From: Centroberyx gerrardi
Taxonomy: Eukaryota; Chordata; Actinopteri; Beryciformes; Berycidae
Assembly: GCF_048128805.1 (NCBI RefSeq)
Contig: NC_136008.1
Location: forward strand, 16,843,572-16,907,571
Length of the DNA stretch: 64,000 bases
Direction of reading: 5' to 3'
The translations under genes and the position numbers were made by a program. Positions 56,801-64,000 of the stretch are shown one piece after another (within the stretch, counting starts at the first letter, position 1; every line of letters starts with the position of its first letter). The notes beneath the pieces were generated by a model. That model was not told the origin of the DNA and made no database searches. It saw nothing but the letters and a program-made list of their open reading frames with translations.

Positions 56801-57477
56801 CATGATCCCAAATGCATACAGCTATTTTAAGACTAGTCTAAGCCTTAGACTGGTCTTAGATTCTCAGGTTGGACTAGGCTAATTAAGACTGTCTGTTACT
56901 TAAATTACTTAAATTACAAATTACTTATTTTGAGGTAGGAAAGTTAGCCGCCTTCCCCCTGGCAAAGCTTGGGTTAAGAACTTTGTTGTTATGGCAACGA
57001 GTTTGCCTAACTGTCAGAGTGGGAAGTTTAAATACTGTAGCTATTTCATACAAGACGGCAATCTTTGGTTTTTGGAAAGACCTGAACAAGAGAGAGAGTC
57101 TTTAGAGACAGAAACAAGCCATTAGAGATCTACAACAATCAAGAAGTAGGAACAGGTAAATATAACTAGCGTTAAGTGTCTATAGCAAGTTTGACTAAAG
57201 GTCACATTTAAGTATAAGACTAGGTCTATCTTTATGCACCTACAAAAGCAAAAGCAAAACAAACAGTCAAATAAACATGCCTTTACGTCGTGGACAACCT
57301 CGTTGGTGTGAACATGTGTTTATACATTACCCTGCGCTCTCTGGGGGGGTATTCCCGATCCCGACTGGGACCGGAGAGGTTTTGCCCCGGAGGACCTGCA
57401 TCCCTGTCTCCCCGGCGTCGCCTCCTCCTGCGTCCCTGTCCGTACATCCCGGGTTGACTGTGGCCGGACTCTGACAT
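47852..57477 (-). CDS. smg9: SMG9, nonsense-mediated mRNA decay factor (508 aa, 13 exons)
   Basis: SMG9 forms the SMG1-SMG8-SMG9 complex that controls UPF1 phosphorylation in nonsense-mediated decay. Exons (minus): 57331-57477, 56702-56776, 55927-56161, 55679-55776, 55449-55561, 54027-54138, 53747-53842, 52680-52765, 48964-49070, 48742-48849, 48373-48498, 48088-48232, 47852-47930; total 1527 nt, in frame. The start [10 protein letters not shown] and end EYSRLL match vertebrate SMG9 (human 520 aa). Landmarks: an Arg run at 16-22, low-complexity N-terminal third, [12 protein letters not shown] before the G domain, P-loop-like GLQGTGKS at about 200-207, [19 protein letters not shown], and LPGYRGHP near the C-terminus. 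Exons 8-12 lie in duplication copy B; exons 1-7 are unique. A minus-strand AATAAA at 47253-47258 could serve the 3' end. Confidence 0.97.
50060..51190 (+). mobile_element. L2/CR1-type LINE remnant, copy B, in SMG9 intron 8
   Basis: Near-identical twin of 26,930-28,060, with the same reverse-transcriptase motifs ([21 protein letters not shown]) and the same inactivating differences, so it was carried along by the duplication rather than inserted twice. Confidence 0.8.
51230..51584 (-). mobile_element. tRNA-derived SINE, copy B (full length)
   Basis: Minus strand: tRNA-like head GGGGCAGTGGTGGCCTAAAG, box B-like CAGTTCAATCCCCC, core TGCCCTTGAGCAAGG, tail of AATAAATAAA and (ATA)n. This head with a conserved core and simple tail is the usual fish SINE plan. 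Confidence 0.75.
52797..53710. repeat. GCTGCAAGCAGC-type repeat, 5' end missing
   Basis: Matches 30,077-30,235 at its left and continues through CTTGCTGCAGCACCACCATG and a GAAGAAAGAAGG purine tract to GGGCCCGGTCGCC, the typical far end. Sits in SMG9 intron 7. Confidence 0.6.
54890..55360 (+). mobile_element. L2/Rex-type LINE 3' end in SMG9 intron 5
   Basis: Reads as a degraded reverse-transcriptase C-terminus ([24 protein letters not shown]-like frames) followed by the common tail TGTTATACAAATAAATG. Old and broken. A similar tail alone is seen at about 56,615-56,650 and 58,085-58,120. Confidence 0.6.
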
Positions 57478-59493
57478 GCCGCTGCTCACCTGATATTACA
57501 CTAAAACACGACAACTGATGGTATTAGAAAGCTAGCATTAGAATCCCAGTCCGCCCAGTAACTTAGCGAGCTAACAGTAACGTCAACGTTAATGTCGCTG
57601 TAACGTTACAGAAGCGAAAGATTTGTTCTCAGCGGTAATGTTAGCTAGCAGTCCTGCAACCGTTAACTGTTACTTTGTTTAATGATTTTAAATTTTCCCT
57701 GGTAACTGCGTGTTCAGTCTGCCTCCAGAAGACTTGTCAATAAACGTAGCTAAATAACGTTAGCATACACTTTCCGTCAGCGCGCATGTTTTGTAATACG
57801 ACGTTAACCGCTTTAGTACGATAATGGAGTTTGGTAGCGAATATTACCGCGCTGGAAGAAACTCCACCCACCTGGCATTCAGAGTGTTGACAATCAAACG
57901 CACTGCGTTCGTCTGTCAAATGATCTCGTTAAGAAACATCCTAATGAAGTTTGTAGTTCCGACCTTGTACTAAAGCTTAACGCCTGTAGATGTTACCGTA
58001 TATAGCATACAGAGGAAGATATGACATCCTGTCATTTTCGTGTGCTTCTGTGCCTTTTGTTTGTATTGGCAGCGAAGTACTTTGTAAACTTTGTTTGAGA
58101 AGTGCCATACAAATAAAGTTAATATTATAGTTTGAAACGTTAGGGGTGTTATTTTGTAGCCATAACACTTGCTTTGACAAACCTCCCAGTTGCATGGACA
58201 ACACCATAATAATGATCATGTGATGTCTTGGCCTGAGATCTCTACTTAAAGGTATAGTTCACCCATACATAGGCCTAAATAAGCCTGCCGCTCTAGACAA
58301 CAAGTAGCCTACCATTTAGGATACCTAAAAAAATAAAAAATAAAAAATAAAAAATAGGCTACTCATTATCCAAGACGCCTTCAAAGGCCCTAAAATGTAT
58401 TTTCAAATCGAGAAGTCATGCTTATTCTAAACCTGAATACTTTGAAAATAATTTTAAGGGCATTCATAAATTCACATTGCTTTACATCTAAATCACTACT
58501 GACTAAATCACTGTAGCCTAATTTTCGAATATATAAGGGGGTTAAGAATTTTTAACATGAAAGTTGCGAGAAATGGTCTCTGATGCATTCTGGGAGTTGT
58601 AGGCCTCATAACTCCACCTCTTCCGGCTACAACAGGATATTTGGAAGATAGCAATGGAGGCGCCATCAACAACATGACACTGTCTTAAAATGTGAAAATC
58701 TCATAGTCATAGGTGCTGAATATTTCTGTGTTAATGTCACCTGTACAGCTAAACGCGCGTCAGAGATGAATATCGATTAGAGCCGGCTCATTTCTCCTAG
58801 GCTCAGTCATTACAGATATAATCGATGATATTTTTTTTATATATATATATATTTATTTTTTTTAATAAGTAACTGACTCGGACTAACGTCACCATTTAGT
58901 TTGGCTGAATCCACAAATTGTTTCACCGTCGCTCCGTGCAGCTGCAGGCAGCAGTTTTTGACCCAGTAGGTCTTGTGGACAGAGGTACGTAAAGTTTTCC
59001 TTTGCTGGTGAAAGCGAAAGTCTCCTGAGTCTTCTGTTTTTAGTGGCTCACCTGCAATTCCTCCGTCTTCGTCCACGAAAATACACGTTGGGGCGGGAAC
59101 CAGAAGTGCGAACCAGCTTTAAAAGTTATTTGACAGACTGAAATAAGTGCCGATTGGTGGGGCGGGTGTATGCCGAGTGGAGGAGTGGACCCTGCCGATT
59201 TGTAGAGGCTCTTCATTTAGGCTGTTTTACGAGGTCTGTGTGCTAAACAAGATAACGTTATACTGGCAAATTTGGCACGCAGGTTGACGTGACGTTCTCA
59301 AAGACAGAAAAAGCGATCAGGGCCAAGTTAGGCCCAAGCCTGATGTGTTCATGTTAAGACTGAATATCTGCTGTGATGCAATAGATGAAACCTAGCATGC
59401 ATTTATTCATAAATATTCCCACTGTCTGTAAGTGATGCTGTCAATCCTCCTTTGAAATGCAGCTCAGCCAGAGGGAGCCCATTTCAGCTCTAC
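57478..59493. promoter_or_regulatory. Head-to-head intergenic region between SMG9 and the zinc-finger gene
   Basis: Two kilobases separate the SMG9 start (minus) from the zinc-finger start (plus), so it should hold both promoters. CpG and GTTAACG/AACGTTA motifs are enriched just above SMG9 (57,540-57,800), and GC-richer DNA lies at 58,900-59,200. A minus-strand open frame at 58,837-59,076 starts MDEDGGIAGEPLKTEDSG; no family was recognised. Confidence 0.4.
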
Positions 59494-61977
59494 ATGTCTG
59501 AAGACTCGAGCAGTGATGAAGACTGGTGTGCATCAGCAGACAGGCTGGCTGTTGGTGCAGACCTGGGGGAGAAATGTTGGGAGTGTGGAAAGAGATTCCA
59601 GTGCATACAAAGATTAATGTCACACTACAAAAGCCACGATGTCCAGGCCACCTGCCACATCTGCAAGGTGACTTTCCGGCGCATGACATCACTCTCCACA
59701 CACCTGGATAATGCACACTCGCCCCACTGCAAAAGGTGCAATCAGTGGTTTAGCAATGTATGGGAGTGCAACAAGCACGCAGAGACACATTCAACGAGCT
59801 CTGCACCTTTTGAAGGAACTCCCTCTCATAGTTACATAATCGTATCTCAGGATCAGAACAATGACAAATTCCATAATGAGTTGACCGACTCTGAAATGGC
59901 TCCACTATCTCCCTCTGAAGACGCCCCACCAAATGAGGGTTACACACACGTGGTGGCAGATCACACATGTAATGACAGCTGTGGAAATGACAAAGCTATT
60001 CAACATCAAAGCACCGACACAGTCTCCGAGTCAAGGCCCCTAGAAATTGGTGAGATAAAGTGTGGGAAACCTGAGACAGGTGTTGATCACATAGATTATA
60101 CATTGGAGATTAAAGATGAATTTGAAGATATCAAGATGGAAAATCCCTATCAAACAAGTGATGAGTGTGAGAACACGGATGATTCAACAAGCTCAGGTGA
60201 CACAGAAATGAGTTTGGCCGATGGGGATGAAAGACCCTCAGATGTACATGGAGATGAAGAGGAGTATGTAGAGGAGCAAAGTGATGATGGCACACACACA
60301 GACACACACTCTGAATCTGACTTATGTCCAGATGATCCAGCATCAGATTCTGGCTCGCACTCCAGTTCAACTGGGTCTTCCAGTGGCTCTTCCTCTACTC
60401 TTAAATACTCCAACAACCCCCCCAGTGCCAATAGATCAATGTGTACTGTGTGTGGTAAAGGGCCATTTAGGAATGTGAAGATCCATTTGCTCCACTGTAC
60501 TTCTAGAAGTAAAATATTTCCGTGTTCAGCGTGCAAAGGGCACTTTGCAACTGAGAAGTTCCTGCATAAACACCAGATGCGTTTGTACTCCTGTGACATC
60601 TGCGGCCAAGTTTTCTCTCACTGGAACTCTTACAAGCACCACCTTTGTCACAAGGGAAGCAAGTCAAGCTCTCACACTGTCCGACTCTATTGTTCTGAGT
60701 CAATGCCAAAAACATGCCACATATGCAAAGCCTTTTTTTCTACTGAGAATAGTCTGTTAAACCATGTAATTACAGCTCACAGTTCAATGGTCAGTACCAA
60801 GGTATGCATTATTACTAAACCGTCTGCCTCGACTGATAAAAAGATGTCACCAGTCGTCTCTGCCACAGTGGCCCAGTTAGCCGCCAGCGGTTCTGGACAT
60901 GTCCTGGTCTCCAACCACGCTGCGACTTGTCAGAGCCCCCGTGCCGTCAACCTGATCATTAATGGGAAGCCCTCTGCTGGCCAATCCTATGCTGGGCCTC
61001 TGTCCGCAGTCGTGCAATCTAGCCCTTCCTCTCCCTCCCTGTCCTCTTCGCGCCCAGGCTTGGTTCCCGTGACATCCAGACTATTAAATGGGGGAGTAAC
61101 CAAGTTCATGATTCTCCAGCAGACGCCACCTACTGTCACTCAGGTTGTCCCGCAGAAGAGCGCCACAAATCCACAGGTGACTGTCATGACGCAGAATAAT
61201 ACACACAGCCGGCCCCCAATTCTGTCCTCTCAGAAGATGACAACTTCAGAACAGTCTCTTTTAAACACGCAACCACCCGCCTCCCCATCACCTGTCAGAC
61301 CCCTACCACCTATATTAATGGCTGTTCCCAACACAGCTGTCAGATCAGGGACAAACAGTGCCTTAGGCCAGGGGACAAACCATCCCCCGGGACATCGTTG
61401 TACCCCTGCATCTGTCCCCATTAGTGCCACTAACAAAACTCCAGCTACTGTAGCCTCTCAGTCTGTGTCTCCACTAACGCCCCCCCTGAATATCGTGGCC
61501 CTGTTTAAGAACGACAGCCGGGAGGTGGCCCTGATGAAGCGTATGAACGCAGGCTGGCGCTCCAAGGCCCCTTACCCCTGCAGGCAGTGCGGCGCCGTCT
61601 CACGGCAGCCCTCCCTCATCATCAGCCACCGCTACCTCCACCGAGGCCGCCGCTCACACCGCTGCCAGTGTGGCCGCGCCTTCAAGCACCGGCTGCACCT
61701 CCTGCGGCACTGCATGCAACACGCGGAGGCCACTAGCTACATCTGTGTCAGCTGTGGGGAAACTTTCACAGGAGCAAAACTCTTAACTGAGCACATGAAG
61801 GGCAATTCAAGGAAATCCCTTTCTTCTGGATGTTCTTGGAAACACAGAGGCAGGAGGAAGTGTAGCATGCCCTTTTCTTGCGATTGTGGACAACTCTTTT
61901 TAAGGCCTTCTGCTTATATATGGCACCAACTTAAAAACAGGACAAAAGCTAAACACTGGAAGAAGCCCTCAAAATAA
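59494..61977 (+). CDS. C2H2 zinc-finger protein (827 aa), intronless CDS
   Basis: Probable nuclear DNA- or RNA-binding regulator. The start chosen is ATG 59494 (MSEDSSSDEDW); the frame is open 42 nt further up, but only from TTG, and splice acceptors (ATGCAG, TTTCAG) lie just upstream, so a 5' UTR exon is likely. Fingers in order: 28-48, 54-75 and 79-99; a long acidic Ser/Asp/Glu-rich stretch about 115-310; then CTVCGK (317, HC-type end), CSAC (343, lacking the last His), CDIC (366), CHIC (406); a Ser/Thr/Pro-rich stretch 430-690; and a C-terminal group from about 693 (CRQC, CQC, CVSC, CDC), several with one-residue Cys spacing or missing ligands. No KRAB, BTB or SCAN domain. Exact orthology is not recognised. 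Confidence 0.85.
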   Translation: MSEDSSSDEDWCASADRLAVGADLGEKCWECGKRFQCIQRLMSHYKSHDVQATCHICKVTFRRMTSLSTHLDNAHSPHCKRCNQWFSNVWECNKHAETHSTSSAPFEGTPSHSYIIVSQDQNNDKFHNELTDSEMAPLSPSEDAPPNEGYTHVVADHTCNDSCGNDKAIQHQSTDTVSESRPLEIGEIKCGKPETGVDHIDYTLEIKDEFEDIKMENPYQTSDECENTDDSTSSGDTEMSLADGDERPSDVHGDEEEYVEEQSDDGTHTDTHSESDLCPDDPASDSGSHSSSTGSSSGSSSTLKYSNNPPSANRSMCTVCGKGPFRNVKIHLLHCTSRSKIFPCSACKGHFATEKFLHKHQMRLYSCDICGQVFSHWNSYKHHLCHKGSKSSSHTVRLYCSESMPKTCHICKAFFSTENSLLNHVITAHSSMVSTKVCIITKPSASTDKKMSPVVSATVAQLAASGSGHVLVSNHAATCQSPRAVNLIINGKPSAGQSYAGPLSAVVQSSPSSPSLSSSRPGLVPVTSRLLNGGVTKFMILQQTPPTVTQVVPQKSATNPQVTVMTQNNTHSRPPILSSQKMTTSEQSLLNTQPPASPSPVRPLPPILMAVPNTAVRSGTNSALGQGTNHPPGHRCTPASVPISATNKTPATVASQSVSPLTPPLNIVALFKNDSREVALMKRMNAGWRSKAPYPCRQCGAVSRQPSLIISHRYLHRGRRSHRCQCGRAFKHRLHLLRHCMQHAEATSYICVSCGETFTGAKLLTEHMKGNSRKSLSSGCSWKHRGRRKCSMPFSCDCGQLFLRPSAYIWHQLKNRTKAKHWKKPSK

Positions 61978-62365
61978 CAAAGTATTGACACAAGTCTGAC
62001 TTATTCATGGTTAACAAGTCTTTTGTTTTCTTTCCTGCATTTTGTGTATGAATAACATAAACTGTGTGCAGTTTGTGTGGCTTTATTGTGGTGTTGCATC
62101 ATACCCCAGAGCAAAATGTTTAGTCAAGAGTGATCTTTCACACATGCCATGTAATTATTGCCATTGTATGTTTGTTTTTTTAATTTATTGTATTACTAGG
62201 TTACAAAAGCAAAGCAAAATCACATACGTTTACTCATTAATGGCTTTTAATTAGAAGCATGTCCTGGGTAGTTCTTCACAATGCGTTTTTATCATGTGCA
62301 AATGATACACAGTAAACGGGGTTATAAAAACCTTGTAAGTTCATTTCACAACTTCCTAGAATAGA

Positions 62366-62992
62366 AATAAACACATTAGGAACCTTTTTCAGCATTGGTT
62401 TAAGCTGAAACACTCCAGTTTATCCTCCAGAGAGAGGATTTGTCCAGTTTTAGCCAATATTTCTCACAAAGTGCTTGGTTCACCATGTGGTTTGATGAAC
62501 ATCTTTGTCAGACCAGGTTAACTCATAAAGAAATCATTTCTTTGGATTTTTAAAATTGAGTCCTCTTGGTTATCCATTTATATTTCATTTCAGAACAACA
62601 ATCCTAATTCAAATGTTTCGGTTTATCAGGTTTATGCTCCTGTGTGATGCTCCTGATATAGAGTTCTTGGTATTCAGGTGGAAAATTGCATACTATATAT
62701 GATTCTATTATTGTTATTATTTTTTGTCTGTAGGATCCAGACATTAATGTTTCCAATATTATGTACTTATCTTTTCCTACATGTATATCCACTAGATGGA
62801 GCTGTTTGGTTGCTAAAAAGACTAGGTTACAAGGCAACTTCTACCAAAGTTTCTATGTTGTCCTCAGAACAGGTGTAAGCTGTTAACTATGTTCCCCACA
62901 TACGCATCAGATGACAACAACCTTAATGGATCAAAAAATCTATCAGTTGCAGTTGACAACAATTGAAAAGCATTTACAAGAGCCAAAATAAA
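62366..62992 (+). promoter_or_regulatory. Candidate polyadenylation signals of the zinc-finger gene
   Basis: AATAAA at 62366-62371 and 62987-62992, 390 and 1010 nt past the stop codon. Either could end the mRNA. Confidence 0.4.
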
Positions 62993-64000
62993 TGTTTCTT
63001 CCCACAGAACATGAGTTGAAGTTTTGTGTTTCTTCTCCTGGGTCTCATTCCCCAGTATTGCTCAGTGGGTTAGAAGAGAGCAGAACAGAGAGGACATGCT
63101 AGAAAGGAGAGTATATTATAGACAAATTCAATAAATACAGAAGCTTTGTGAACTAAAGAAAACTGTCTTGTAATACACTGATTCAACTTTGCATTTTCCA
63201 AGGAAACAGATGATTAACCGTTGAGCTTTATGCTTGTGAAAAGGAGAATTTGAGAGAAACTATTAAAAGTGACTACTAACACTGTAAAACATTGCAAGAA
63301 ATTTACTTTCCTTAAAAATATCTCTTATTCCACAGGAATAAGGCAATAATGGATCCCTCAATTAAATTTTGCAAAATCCCAGAATGAAGAAATCATCAAG
63401 TAACTCAATCCGCTGTTAGACAGTAAGCCGCGGAGCTTTTGATAATGTGGACCACAAGGCCCTCCACAGCCCTTGTTTGAGATTATTAATGCAGTTCTTT
63501 GTGCATAGTCATAAATACAGCTATTAAAACACAATGGGCTTGTCACAATATATTATGACTCTGCCGTAGTAAAAGGAAGTCTTTTCTTTATGATTTTACA
63601 ATTATGAGTCATTCTGCAGTCCACTCAGCGCTGGGTCAGAAGATGAGATCTCTAGTAGGTGTGCCAGTCCTCCAAGTGGTGCAGCAGGCCAAGAGTTTAG
63701 AGCAGCTTTGGGAGGACAGGATTACCATCCCATTTTCAAGGATACTGTAGACAATTACACCAAGGCCTATCATATATCTCCAGTCTCTGACAAATGCATA
63801 TAGCCACGTCACCTGTAAAGAAAAAAAAAATCTTAACCTTAGGACTAATAATCAATGCACTGGATTTGTAGCACACTTGCTCCGTTACAGTTATGACACC
63901 ACAATTGAGGTCTACAACATGTCCTGCACGGTGTTATTGTTGTTACCAGATCTGGGGAGCATCACTGCACGCTGTGAGTTATGTTTACGCTACCTGATCT
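62993..64000. other. 3' flank, no firm gene
   Basis: A short plus-strand run at about 63,434-63,470 reads GAFDNVDHKALH, like a reverse-transcriptase motif, and may be a small LINE scrap. On the minus strand a strong acceptor (TTTTCTTTACAG, ending 63,813) precedes a 58-codon open stretch (63,636-63,812, starting VTWLYAFVRDWRYM), a possible terminal exon of a gene outside the window. Both calls are weak. Confidence 0.25.

Noticed and set aside
59452-59493. Extra 14 codons at the start of the zinc-finger frame
   Set aside because: The frame opens at TTG, not ATG; the first ATG in frame is 59494, and splice acceptors lie just before it.
60150-60599. 149-codon minus-strand frame
   Set aside because: It is the antisense shadow of the acidic, biased-codon part of the zinc-finger CDS.
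63434-63470. Functional reverse transcriptase
   Set aside because: Only about a dozen RT-like residues (AFDNVDHKALH) remain; at most a LINE scrap.

Overview
The window looks like a piece of a teleost fish genome. It has short-exon vertebrate genes with GT-AG introns, Siglec/MAG-like and Ly6/uPAR-like immune-type surface proteins, the conserved NMD factor SMG9, and intergenic DNA full of fish-type hAT and piggyBac MITEs, L2/L1-type LINE remnants, a tRNA-headed SINE, CA/GT microsatellites and a solo LTR. No rRNA, tRNA gene or CRISPR array was seen.

Layout. 1-5.7 kb: repeat-rich, no gene recognised. 5.7-13.3 kb (+): a complete Siglec/MAG-like gene (V-C2-C2, V-C2-C2, V-C2, TM, tail of mini-exons). 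15.8-23.6 kb (-): a two-domain, GPI-type Ly6/uPAR-like gene, copy A. 24.7-29.8 kb (-): a broken internal fragment of SMG9. 30.2-36.2 kb: nested transposons. 36.2-37.5 kb (+): a 5'-truncated copy of the Siglec-like gene (end of the last Ig exon, TM, part of the tail). 41.3-46.3 kb (-): uPAR-like copy B, all five exons open. 47.9-57.5 kb (-): complete 13-exon SMG9. 59.5-62 kb (+): an intronless-CDS C2H2 zinc-finger gene, head-to-head with SMG9. 62-64 kb: 3' flank.

The main structural story is a direct tandem segmental duplication. About 11,440-30,235 (A) and 36,191-52,955 (B) carry the same order: Siglec 3' end, uPAR-like gene, SMG9 3' half. One breakpoint cut the Siglec-like gene and the other cut SMG9. 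The full Siglec-like gene therefore survives only at the left end, the full SMG9 only at the right end, two dead gene ends lie in the middle, and the uPAR-like gene, wholly inside the unit, was duplicated intact. The two uPAR copies are nearly identical in domain 1 but differ mostly by amino-acid replacements in domain 2. Identity between A and B is patchy, which suggests gene conversion. Many transposons are present in one copy and absent from the other, giving clean empty sites and target-site duplications.

Gene content (PLAUR-like next to SMG9, with a Siglec/MAG-like gene and a zinc-finger gene close by) recalls human chromosome 19q13, where PLAUR and SMG9 are close neighbours and MAG, CD22 and SIGLEC genes lie on the same arm. 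All exon borders were read by eye from splice consensus, phase and protein similarity; every CDS model given closes in frame.
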